A stretch of 7,272 nt of DNA, from the NCBI GenBank assembly GCA_025352865.1, contig JANXSB010000127.1:1-7272 (forward strand), read 5' to 3'. Positions 1 through 6,164 of the stretch are shown piece after piece (the stretch's first letter is position 1; every line of letters begins with the position of its first letter). Made by a program: the position numbers and the translations under genes. The notes under the pieces are model-generated. The model saw nothing but the letters and a program-made list of their open reading frames with translations. It was not told where the DNA came from and searched no databases. Origin of the DNA: Chthoniobacter sp. Its GTDB lineage: Bacteria; Verrucomicrobiota; Verrucomicrobiia; Chthoniobacterales; Chthoniobacteraceae.

Positions 1-470
1 GTGATCGGCGTTTCGCGCGTGAGCAGGATGTCGCCGGTGTCGAGCCCCTCGGCCATGTACATCACGGTCACGCCGCTCGCGGAATCACCGGCCTCAATCG
101 CCGCCTGAATCGGCGCGGCACCCCGCCAGCGCGGCAGCAGAGAGGCGTGCAGATTCAGGCACGCCAGCCGCGCCGCATCGAGCACCGCCTTTGGCAATAT
201 CTGGCCGTACGCCATCACCACAATCACGTCCGCCCGCAGCGCCACGATCTCCGCGACAGCCTCCGCCGCGCGCATTTTCACCGGCTGCAAAACCGGCACA
301 CCGCGTTCCACCGCGAGCAGTTTGATCGCCGAAGCCCGCAGCTCCAGCTTCCGCCCTGCCGGCTTATCCGGCTGCGTCACTGCGGCCACTACTTCGCACT
401 CCGGTGCATCGAGCAGCCAGCGAAAGGCGGGTACGCCGATCTCGCCCGTGCCCATGAAGACGACGCGCAT
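1..470 (-). CDS. fmt: Methionyl-tRNA formyltransferase (C-terminus outside window)
   Basis: Transfers a formyl group from 10-formyltetrahydrofolate to the amino group of Met-tRNA(fMet) in the cytoplasm, producing the initiator tRNA. I translated 156 codons from the ATG at 470-468. The N-terminus MRVVFMGTGEIGVPAF is the Rossmann-like start of the formyltransferase fold. AVTQPDKPAGRK (residues 30-41) and the family hallmark SLLPRWRGAAPIQ (110-122) follow. The catalytic triad of the family is visible as N106 and H108 in LNLHAS and D144 in GLDTGDIL. The fragment covers most of the catalytic domain; the rest of it and the C-terminal tRNA-binding domain lie beyond position 1. The start ATG shares one base with the stop codon of adk (TGATG), so the two genes are probably translated in a coupled way from one mRNA. 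Identification is secure. Confidence 0.96.
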   Translation of the reverse strand, partial: MRVVFMGTGEIGVPAFRWLLDAPECEVVAAVTQPDKPAGRKLELRASAIKLLAVERGVPVLQPVKMRAAEAVAEIVALRADVIVVMAYGQILPKAVLDAARLACLNLHASLLPRWRGAAPIQAAIEAGDSASGVTVMYMAEGLDTGDILLTRETPI

Positions 471-1048
471 CACTCATTCACCGCCTGCAAAATATCCATC
501 AGCACCTTCACCGGCGGCTGCGTGGCGTCGATGTCCTTGACCATCTGCGGGCCGTAGAATTCGAGCACCGGCTTGGATTCCTCGTCGTAGGTCTCGAGCC
601 GGTGGCGGATGGTCGCCTCGTTCGCGTCGTCGAAACGGTTCTCTTTCAGCGCGCGCTTTTTCAGCCGCGACACGAGCGCATCGCGATCGGGGCAGGAGAG
701 GTGAAAGACGCGCTTCACCTCGATCATGTCGCGCATGATTTCCGCCTGATGCACGCTGCGCGGGATGCCGTCGAGCACGAGCGAGTCGATGTCCGGCTTG
801 AAGGTGTGCGAGCCCACCATGTCGCCGATGCGCGCCATCCACAGCCGCACGGTGATTTCGTCGGGCACGAGTTCGCCCTTGCTCGAATACTCGAGAAAGG
901 CCTGGCCGACCGCCGTGCGCGTATCGAGCTGGCGGAAGACATCGCCGCACGCGCAGTGAAAGAAGCGCGGAATCGCGCCGAGGATTTTGCCCTGCGTGCC
1001 TTTGCCACTGCCGGGCGCGCCGAAGAGAAGATAGGTGCGGTATTTCAT
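470..1048 (-). CDS. adk: Short-form adenylate kinase (LID-less NMP kinase)
   Basis: Catalyses ATP + AMP to 2 ADP in the cytoplasm. The 192-aa product begins MKYRTYLLFGAPGSGKGTQ, with the P-loop GAPGSGKG at residues 10-17. The NMP-binding segment GDVFRQL is at 35-41, the substrate-binding DGIPRSVHQAE at 93-103 (usually DGFPR), and the lid-region arginines lie in RLKKRALKENRFDD (128-141) and IRHRLETY (147-154). The 30-residue zinc-finger-like LID of typical bacterial Adk is absent. Residues 128-165 instead resemble eukaryotic AK1 or UMP/CMP kinases, so specificity for UMP or CMP cannot be excluded. I chose the ATG at 1048. A longer in-frame ORF to 1135 would read through the intergenic hairpin and encode proline-rich sequence unlike the family. 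There is no Shine-Dalgarno motif upstream; the leader is pyrimidine-rich. fmt follows with a 1-nt overlap. Confidence 0.88.
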   Translation of the reverse strand: MKYRTYLLFGAPGSGKGTQGKILGAIPRFFHCACGDVFRQLDTRTAVGQAFLEYSSKGELVPDEITVRLWMARIGDMVGSHTFKPDIDSLVLDGIPRSVHQAEIMRDMIEVKRVFHLSCPDRDALVSRLKKRALKENRFDDANEATIRHRLETYDEESKPVLEFYGPQMVKDIDATQPPVKVLMDILQAVNE

Positions 1049-1085
1049 AAGAAAGGTGGGAGGCCGCGGAATGTGGGAAGTGGCT

Positions 1086-1155
1086 GGTGAAAGGGAAAGT
1101 GGAAAGTGCTCCACGGCTCCGCCGCCGCGACCCACTTTCCACTTCCCCTTTCACC
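1086..1155. repeat. Long inverted repeat in divergent adk / MFS intergenic gap
   Basis: Two 23-nt arms (1086-1108 and 1133-1155) are complementary with a single mismatch and are separated by a 24-nt GC-rich loop. The left arm is purine-rich (GGTGAAAGGGAAAGTGGAAA...) and the right arm is its near-perfect reverse complement. It lies 37 nt upstream of the adk start and 25 nt upstream of the MFS start, so it is nearly centred between divergent genes. A tail-less hairpin here is not a normal terminator. It could be a regulator-binding palindrome, a 5'-UTR structure in either transcript, or a member of a dispersed repeat family. The short purine runs (GGGAAGTGG, GGAAAGTGG) also recur just to its left, near 1075-1083. 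Confidence 0.8.
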
Positions 1156-1180
1156 CTCGCTCCCCAACCCTCCGCACTCC

Positions 1181-2545
1181 ATGCCCGCCGATCCGCCTGC
1201 GACCAAACGCGATCCGTACGCCGCGTTCCGCTCGCCGGATTACCGCTGCTACGCCGTCGGCAATCTCATCTCGTCCTTTGGCCGGCAGGTGCTCGGCATC
1301 GCCATCGGCTACGAGATTTTCCAACGCACCCGCTCCGCTACCGCGCTCGGGATCGTGGGCCTCATGGGCGCACTGCCCATCGTCTTTCTCTCCATCCCCG
1401 CGGGCCTTGCGGCGGATCGCTGGAACCGCAAATTCATCATCCTCGCGACGCAGCTCGTGACCATGCTCGCGTCCATCGGCTTGACCATGCTCGCGCTCGA
1501 TCACCTCGCTGTACCAGCGATCACGCCGCTTGTCGCCGCAGTGCGTGCGCTCTACACCATCGCCGCGTGGTGCGGGGAGGGAAGTTGGGTCGCGTTCGAG
1601 CCGACGCTGCCGCTGATGTATGCGCTGCTTTTCGTCAACGGCATCACTCGCGCCTTCGGCTGGGCGGCGCGCGGGGCGCTCTTTCCGAACCTCGTGCCGC
1701 GCGCCGCGCTCTCGAATGCGGTCATGTGGAACAGCGGCAATTTCGAATTCACCTGCATCGTCGGCCCGGCGCTCGGCGGGCTGCTCATCGCGCACTACGG
1801 CGTGCCGTGCGCCTATGCCATCGACGCCGCCTGCGCGCTCGCCTGCCTCGCCTTCGTCCTGCCGATCCGCGCGCCGCAGGAAATCAGCCCGCAGCGCGCG
1901 CACCCGCTCCAGGACTTGTTCTCCGGGCTGCACTTCGTCCGCGAATCAAAGGTCATCCTCGCCACGATCACGCTCGATCTTTTCGCCGTCCTGCTCGGCG
2001 GCGCGACCGCACTGCTGCCCATTTTTGCGGATCAAATCCTCCACGTCGGCGCGGTCGGTCTCGGCTGGCTGCGCGCCGCGCCCTCCATCGGCGCGGTGCT
2101 CATGGCGCTTGCGCTCGCGCACCGCCCGCCGCTGCGTCAGGCGGGAGTCGCGATGTGCTGCGCCGTCGCGGGGTTCGGTTTCGCGACGATCGTCTTCGGC
2201 CTCTCGGAAACTTTCTGGCTTTCCTTCGCCGCGCTCGTTGCCACGGGCGCTGCGGACAATATCAGCGTGGTCGTCCGCCACACCCTCGTACAACTCCTCA
2301 CGCCCGACCCGATGCGCGGGCGCGTCTCCGCGGTGAACAACATTTTCATCGGATCATCCAACGAACTCGGCGCGCTCGAATCCGGCGTCACCGCCGCGCT
2401 TTTCGGCCCCGTGCTGTCCGTCATCGGCGGCGGTGTCGGCACCATCCTCGTCGTCCTTGGCGTCGTGTGGAAATGGCCGGAAATCCGCCGCATAGGCGTG
2501 CTCCAACCCGCGGAGACCGTCGGCGAGCGCGAGACTACGGATTGA
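1181..2545 (+). CDS. MFS transporter, EntS/MFS_3-like
   Basis: Inner-membrane secondary transporter, probably a proton-coupled exporter; the substrate is unknown. The 454-aa product has about 12 hydrophobic helices. After a short cytoplasmic start (RDPYAAFRSPDYR, 11-22), TM1 starts near 23. The loop between helices 2 and 3 carries an MFS motif-A variant, PAGLAADRWNRK (73-84). A second signature, PDPMRGRVSAVNN (residues 375-387) followed by E395, G397 and G402, is characteristic of the EntS/MFS_3 group. An unusual stretch of about 36 residues (107-142, containing AAWCGEGSWVAFEP) separates helix 3 from helix 4 on the predicted periplasmic side. I chose the ATG at 1181; an upstream ATG at 1106 would place 25 residues inside the intergenic hairpin. 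No Shine-Dalgarno motif precedes the start. The 3' end overlaps the convergent lipoprotein gene by 11 bp. Confidence 0.88.
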   Translation: MPADPPATKRDPYAAFRSPDYRCYAVGNLISSFGRQVLGIAIGYEIFQRTRSATALGIVGLMGALPIVFLSIPAGLAADRWNRKFIILATQLVTMLASIGLTMLALDHLAVPAITPLVAAVRALYTIAAWCGEGSWVAFEPTLPLMYALLFVNGITRAFGWAARGALFPNLVPRAALSNAVMWNSGNFEFTCIVGPALGGLLIAHYGVPCAYAIDAACALACLAFVLPIRAPQEISPQRAHPLQDLFSGLHFVRESKVILATITLDLFAVLLGGATALLPIFADQILHVGAVGLGWLRAAPSIGAVLMALALAHRPPLRQAGVAMCCAVAGFGFATIVFGLSETFWLSFAALVATGAADNISVVVRHTLVQLLTPDPMRGRVSAVNNIFIGSSNELGALESGVTAALFGPVLSVIGGGVGTILVVLGVVWKWPEIRRIGVLQPAETVGERETTD

Positions 2546-2984
2546 CGAAAATTTTGTCGCAGGACGGATCGACGACCTGCGCCCCGTGCGGGATGCCGCG
2601 CACGTCGATGCGGTTGTAGGGATAGTAAGGGCTCGTCACAAAACCGCCGCGGTCGGTGAAACGCCCGACCGGGTAGCGGCGGTAGTCCTCGCGGTCATCG
2701 CGGGAGTCGCGCCGTTCGTCGTAATAGCGGTCGCCGCGACCGTCTTCGTAGCCTTCGCTATAAACGCGCCGCCGGTCGTGCTGCACCGCCTTGCCGATGA
2801 GATAGCCGCCCGCTGCGCCGATGGCCGCGCCCGCCAGCGCCTGATCGCCGCGCCCATGCAGCGCGCCGCCGATGGCTGCCCCGGTGGCCGCGCCGAGGAG
2901 CGCGTTTTGGCCCGAGGTTTCGCAGCCGCTGAAAGCGAAAGCCGCGAGGAGAAGGAGTGAAATGGTGGGGATGAGTTTTTTCAT
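2535..2984 (-). CDS. Glycine-zipper lipoprotein
   Basis: Predicted secreted lipoprotein of 149 aa, anchored in the cell envelope. MKKLIPTISLLLLAAFAFSGC is a type II signal peptide whose lipobox FSGC places the acylated cysteine at C21. Residues 29-67 form a glycine-zipper segment (LLGAATGAAIGGALHGRG, then AGAAIGAAGGYLIGKAV) with repeated GxxxG spacing. Families of this kind (Gly-zipper_2TM/YMGG-like, SlyB/OmpA-associated) insert into or self-associate at membranes. Residues 69-104 are a hydrophilic tract very rich in Arg, Asp, Glu and Tyr, followed by a C-terminal part with PYYPYNRIDVRGIPHGAQVVDPSC (split at 119-142) that I do not recognise. The ATG at 2984 is the only start that gives a proper signal peptide. 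It has no Shine-Dalgarno motif but a possible sigma70-like promoter immediately upstream. The gene stands alone and converges on the MFS gene. Confidence 0.85.
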   Translation of the reverse strand: MKKLIPTISLLLLAAFAFSGCETSGQNALLGAATGAAIGGALHGRGDQALAGAAIGAAGGYLIGKAVQHDRRRVYSEGYEDGRGDRYYDERRDSRDDREDYRRYPVGRFTDRGGFVTSPYYPYNRIDVRGIPHGAQVVDPSCDKIFVNP

Positions 2985-2996
2985 ACGTTGCGTGGA

Positions 2997-3024
2997 TTTA
3001 TCGCTGCAATCTGACGTGAGGCAA
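2997..3024 (-). promoter_or_regulatory. Possible sigma70-type promoter for the lipoprotein gene
   Basis: On the minus strand, TTGCCT (3024-3019) and GATAAA (3002-2997) are separated by 16 nt and lie just upstream of the ATG at 2984. If used, transcription would begin only a few bases before the start codon, giving an almost leaderless mRNA, which would fit the missing Shine-Dalgarno. The match is partial (three or four of six bases in each box) and untested. Confidence 0.3.
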
Positions 3025-3065
3025 GCGGTGGATGTTCATGAAAAAATCGCACGCCCTCCCATCGT

Positions 3066-3253
3066 GTCATCCTGAGCGGAGCGGAGGCTTTGCGGAGCGC
3101 AGTCGAAGGACCTCTCACTATTTCCTCGGGAAAGGTGGCGGACGAGATGTGCGTGGCTGCACTCGCCCTGCCGCCTTCGCCCCGAAGAAATAGTGAGAGG
3201 TCCTTCGACTCCGTTCCGTTCGCAAAGCCGAACGGAACTGCGCTCAGGATGAC
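3066..3253 (+). repeat. Palindromic intergenic element, copy 1
   Basis: A 188-bp palindrome with ends GTCATCCTGAGCG and CGCTCAGGATGAC. The inner arms 3101-3124 and 3187-3210 are a perfect 24-bp inverted repeat (containing CGAAGGACCTCTCACTA). A 62-nt centre holds further partial stems and the loop GAGATGTGCGTGGC at 3144-3157. Copy 2 at 6176-6361 shares the arms and the loop, but in opposite orientation, so this is a dispersed family rather than a local structure. The element encodes no plausible protein. It ends 10 bp downstream of the stop codon of the HpnD-like gene. On the plus strand the hairpin is followed by GGGACTTTTTC, which could act as a weak terminator. REP/MITE-like behaviour is inferred; no transposase is in the window. 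Confidence 0.9.
3213..3238. repeat. Side hairpin inside the right arm of element copy 1
   Basis: GTTCCGTTCG at 3213-3222 and CGAACGGAAC at 3229-3238 form a perfect 10-bp stem with a 6-nt loop. It sits between the conserved inner arm and the conserved outer end of the element. The left arm of the same copy has different sequence at this point, so the folded element would carry a lateral branch on one side only. Confidence 0.75.
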
Positions 3254-3263
3254 GGGACTTTTT

Positions 3264-4112
3264 CTACGCGCCGAATTTGCTCCGCAGCGTGGTCGTGAGG
3301 ATGAGCGCGATTTTCTCCAGCTTGCTGAGCGAGTAACGCTGAGTGAAAACGCGGAAGCTGTCGCGCTGCATGCGGTCGAGCAGGCGGCGATAGACGGCGC
3401 GCATGATCTCGGCGGCGACCATGGTGCGGCGGTCGGCGGACGGGAGAGCGGCCTGGGCGCTGCGATAGAAGCCGATGGCCCGCTGCGCCTCGAAGCGCAT
3501 GAGCGCGAGGAAGGCGTCGTTGCGGCGGCCGGCGGCGAGGTCTTCGGCGGTGCAGCCGAAGCGGGCGAGGTCTTCGCGCGGGAGGTAGATGCGGCCGCCG
3601 TTGGTAAAGTCCTGGCCGACATCGCGGAGGATGTTCGTGAGTTGGAGCGCGAGGCCGAGCTCGACGGCGTAGGTTTTGCAGGCGGCATCGCGGTAGCCGA
3701 AAATCTCGATGCTCACGAGGCCGACGGCGCTCGCCACGCGGTAGCAGTAGAGCCGCAGGTCGTCCCACGTCGCGTAGCTCACGGCGTCGAGGTCCATCTC
3801 CACGCCGGCGATGATTTCGAGAAAGTTTTCGAGGCCGAGCTGATACTTCGCGATGAGCGCGCGGACGGGAACGGCGAGCGCGGATTCGCCGGCGACCGGC
3901 TGGGAAAGGGCTTGTTTCCAGCGTTCCAGCGCGGCGCGGCGGTGCGCAACGGTTTCGCCGGGATCGTCGGCGATGTCGTCGATCACGCGGCACCACGCGT
4001 AGAAGACGGTGATGTCGTCGCGCCGCTCGCGCGGGAGCGAGACGAAGGCGAGCGCGAGGTTGGACTTGCTCGCGCGGGTGATGGCGCGGGCGTCGGCGTC
4101 GGCGGTGCTCAC
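3264..4112 (-). CDS. hpnD: Squalene/phytoene synthase family, HpnD-like
   Basis: A trans-isoprenyl diphosphate condensing enzyme of 282 aa. HpnD members join two farnesyl diphosphates into presqualene diphosphate for hopanoid synthesis; phytoene synthases do the equivalent with geranylgeranyl diphosphate. The family pattern is complete: SNLALAFVSLPRERR (17-31), first Asp-rich motif CRVIDDIADD (41-50, D45/D46/D49), VEMDLD (104-109), YCYRVASAVG (122-131), and second Asp-rich motif NILRDVGQD (160-168, D164/D168) followed by GGRIYLPREDL. Length is normal. The C-terminal pattern MRAVYRRLLDRM...RYSLSKLEK favours HpnD, but phytoene synthase remains possible because no hpnC, hpnE or shc is visible. 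The start is GTG at 4112, overlapping the upstream gene's TGA as GTGA, so it is the last gene of a coupled operon. Family assignment is firm; the exact product is not. Confidence 0.85.
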   Translation of the reverse strand: MSTADADARAITRASKSNLALAFVSLPRERRDDITVFYAWCRVIDDIADDPGETVAHRRAALERWKQALSQPVAGESALAVPVRALIAKYQLGLENFLEIIAGVEMDLDAVSYATWDDLRLYCYRVASAVGLVSIEIFGYRDAACKTYAVELGLALQLTNILRDVGQDFTNGGRIYLPREDLARFGCTAEDLAAGRRNDAFLALMRFEAQRAIGFYRSAQAALPSADRRTMVAAEIMRAVYRRLLDRMQRDSFRVFTQRYSLSKLEKIALILTTTLRSKFGA

Positions 4113-4807
4113 GCTTCCGGCTCCGGCTGGAGCGCGGAGTCGCGCACGATCACACCGCGCGCGAACTCCAGCACGCGGTCTTCCTTTTCCACCGCAAACG
4201 CGGACGACGCCGTGGCGATGACCGTCGTCCCGAACTCCGCTGGCACGCGGCGCAGCAGCGCCGCGAAGCCGTGCAGTTCCGCGCCCGCGAGCGTGCCGTC
4301 GAGGTTCTCGACCACGAGGATCGCCGGCTCATTCGCCAGTCCGCGCGCGACGGCGACGTGGTACTGCGCGCGCAGCGTCAGGTCGTCGATCACGGCCTCG
4401 GCGGCGTCGGACATTTCGGTGAAAGCGAGCAGGCGCTCGGTGCGGCGGCGCGCTTCCTCGGGCCCGACCTGGGAGATTTTGAAGAGCGGCATCGCGACGT
4501 TTTCGATCACGGAAAAAGACGCGAGCAGAAACGGCGCGGCGAAGACAAACCCAAACCGCTGCGCGCGCAGTTCCGCGCGCGCGTCCTCATCGAGCGCGCG
4601 TGTCGCCCGGCCCTCGACGAAGACCTCACCGGACTCCGGCAGGTCGAGCAGCCCGAGCACGCGGAGCAGCGCGTTGCTTTCTCCACCGGCATCGCCGGTG
4701 AGCACGTGGAAACGGCCCGGCGCAAAGTCCGCGCTCACCGGCAGACCGAAGCCGCTCGCGCACGACACGTCGCGGAGTTCGAGGACGTTGGAAATTTCCG
4801 CGCTCAC
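4109..4807 (-). CDS. Degenerate ABC ATPase-like protein (pseudo-ATPase)
   Basis: A 232-aa protein with the length, order and hydrophobic framework of a LolD/MacB-type ABC ATPase, but with each catalytic motif altered. Walker A is GDAGGESNALL (38-48), with Ser44 where the essential Lys should be. The Q-loop is GFVFAAPFLL (86-95), with Ala90 for Gln. The signature is LTLRAQYHVAVARGL (143-157) in place of LSGGEQQRVAIARAL. Walker B is ILVVENLDG (163-171), with Glu-Asn for Asp-Glu. The H-loop is IATASS (197-202), with Ala200 for His. I checked Walker A and Walker B on the DNA; both align without gaps, so a frameshift is not the cause. ATP hydrolysis is therefore unlikely, and ATP binding doubtful. 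I chose GTG at 4807, whose G overlaps the upstream TAG (TAGTG); a longer ORF reading upstream only shadows the membrane-protein gene. It may be a structural or regulatory partner of that membrane protein (inference). Confidence 0.85.
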   Translation of the reverse strand: MSAEISNVLELRDVSCASGFGLPVSADFAPGRFHVLTGDAGGESNALLRVLGLLDLPESGEVFVEGRATRALDEDARAELRAQRFGFVFAAPFLLASFSVIENVAMPLFKISQVGPEEARRRTERLLAFTEMSDAAEAVIDDLTLRAQYHVAVARGLANEPAILVVENLDGTLAGAELHGFAALLRRVPAEFGTTVIATASSAFAVEKEDRVLEFARGVIVRDSALQPEPEA

Positions 4808-6114
4808 TAAAACTGAATCCAATTCTCCGCCTCCGCCCGTCCGGTGTCGCAGCGTTTGAAAAGACAGACCCAGCCCGCGAGCAGCCACGCCGCGACGATC
4901 GCGCGCAGCCACGGGATGATGAGACTCCACACGATGCCCGCCGCCGTTTCCTCCCCGAGCCCGCGCAGCACCAGCCCGAGCGCGACCTGGAGCAGATAGA
5001 AATGCAGCGCCGCGATGATGAGGAACCAGCCGAACGGCCAGACGTGCCGCGCGACGAAACGCAGATGATCGCGCACCGCCTCGAAGAGCGATTCGCTGTG
5101 AAAGACAAGCGTGATTTGCACCGACGCGGAGAGCAGCAGGATGCCGGTGAGCAGCGTGCGCGCGAGCTGCTGGCGGCCGTCGCTGACATCGGCATTGTCG
5201 GGAAACCATGATTGAAACGCGGGGAAGTTTTTCAGGATGAGCGGGAGGTCGATGAAGATGCTGCTGAGCAGCATGACGACGAGCGCCCATTTCAAAACGA
5301 AGGTGCAGCGGCGGATCGCGAAATCGAGCAGATGTGAATGCGTGAAGGTGAGCCCGCGCACCCACACGTAGGCGAGCAGGATGAGATAAATCTGCATGCA
5401 CACGCCGAAGAGGTATTCAAAAAGGAAGCCGATCCACGCCACCACCGGCGCCCAACGGAACCACGCCGCCTGCCCCGCATGCGCCGCCGGTGTATCCGGG
5501 CCGCCGCACACCGCGTTGATGAGCTGCGGAGCCGCATAAAGACAGGGCTTGGCGAGCGCCCCGAGCGCGCAGACGAGCACGCCGGCATAGACGATCCAGC
5601 CGAATCCGCGGAAACGCTGGCACAGCGCGCGGCGCATGACGGTGTGATGTCCCTGCCAGTTCACGAGCAGCAGCAGCGCCGCGAGTGCGGCCACGGGGAA
5701 GGTGGAAAAGGCGCAGTTGAAAATGCCCGCGACGGATTCGAGAGCGGGCAGCGGGCTCTCGCGGATGGCGTCGTGAAGTGCGAAAGGCGGGAGGTGCCAG
5801 AGCGATTCCGGCGAGCCGTGGAGCCAGAGGTTGGAATCGCGCCACGCGGCGCGCATCCAGACGAATGCGGGCCTTTCCTCGAACGGGAGCACAGAAAAAT
5901 AATAGCAGCGCAGCGCGAGTTGAAAAAGCGCGCCGGCGAAACCGAAAATGCCGAGCGTGAGCCAAAGCGTGGAATACCGGCGGATGCAGCGGAAGCCGTC
6001 GCGCAGGCTGGCGCGTACGGGGTTCGTGAGCATGAGCAGCAGGTAGCCGCCGAACGCGCCGCAGACCAGCCACGGGAACTGCGCGGCGGGGATAGCGGAC
6101 GCTAGGAGTGCCAT
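4807..6114 (-). CDS. Unrecognised polytopic membrane protein
   Basis: I do not recognise this 435-aa protein. It has about nine hydrophobic segments (roughly residues 12-30, 50-75, 128-151, 172-190, 224-250, 273-294, 320-340, 360-384 and 394-419). A non-membrane loop at 76-127 is rich in Trp, Pro and His (e.g. FVWMRAAWRDSNLWLHG). There is a smaller loop at 295-319 (FQSWFPDNADVSDGRQQ) and a charged tail ending AENWIQF. It lacks the FtsX/MacB or MlaE permease layout I would expect for a LolD-like partner. I chose the ATG at 6114; the same frame stays open to 6285, but the extra 57 residues come from the palindromic element. No Shine-Dalgarno precedes the start. It is the first gene of the operon, and its TAG overlaps the next gene's GTG. 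It could be the membrane subunit of a complex with the degenerate ABC protein. Confidence 0.85.
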   Translation of the reverse strand: MALLASAIPAAQFPWLVCGAFGGYLLLMLTNPVRASLRDGFRCIRRYSTLWLTLGIFGFAGALFQLALRCYYFSVLPFEERPAFVWMRAAWRDSNLWLHGSPESLWHLPPFALHDAIRESPLPALESVAGIFNCAFSTFPVAALAALLLLVNWQGHHTVMRRALCQRFRGFGWIVYAGVLVCALGALAKPCLYAAPQLINAVCGGPDTPAAHAGQAAWFRWAPVVAWIGFLFEYLFGVCMQIYLILLAYVWVRGLTFTHSHLLDFAIRRCTFVLKWALVVMLLSSIFIDLPLILKNFPAFQSWFPDNADVSDGRQQLARTLLTGILLLSASVQITLVFHSESLFEAVRDHLRFVARHVWPFGWFLIIAALHFYLLQVALGLVLRGLGEETAAGIVWSLIIPWLRAIVAAWLLAGWVCLFKRCDTGRAEAENWIQF

Positions 6115-6164
6115 GCGGGGAGAGTTAGCGGGGCGCAGCGCGGAAGGAAAGCGCGGCGGTGGGT

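Noticed and set aside
1049..1135. Upstream extension of adk to an ATG at 1135
   Set aside because: The added 29 residues read through the intergenic hairpin. The P-loop kinase fold starts normally at MKYRTYLLFG.
1106..1180. Upstream start of the MFS gene at 1106
   Set aside because: It would place coding sequence across the loop and right arm of the hairpin, and the residues are low-complexity Pro/Ser. The ATG at 1181 gives a normal MFS N-terminus.
3090..4859. A 589-codon open frame on the plus strand, longer than any accepted gene
   Set aside because: It runs antisense to the HpnD-like and pseudo-ABC genes, which have clear family motifs. Its translation is Glu/Gly/Ala/Arg-rich without a fold signature, and its start lies inside the palindromic element. 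This is the usual antisense openness of GC-rich DNA.
4808..5401. Upstream extension of the pseudo-ABC gene
   Set aside because: The extra 198 residues only shadow the membrane-protein gene in another frame. The ABC-like homology begins just after the GTG at 4807.
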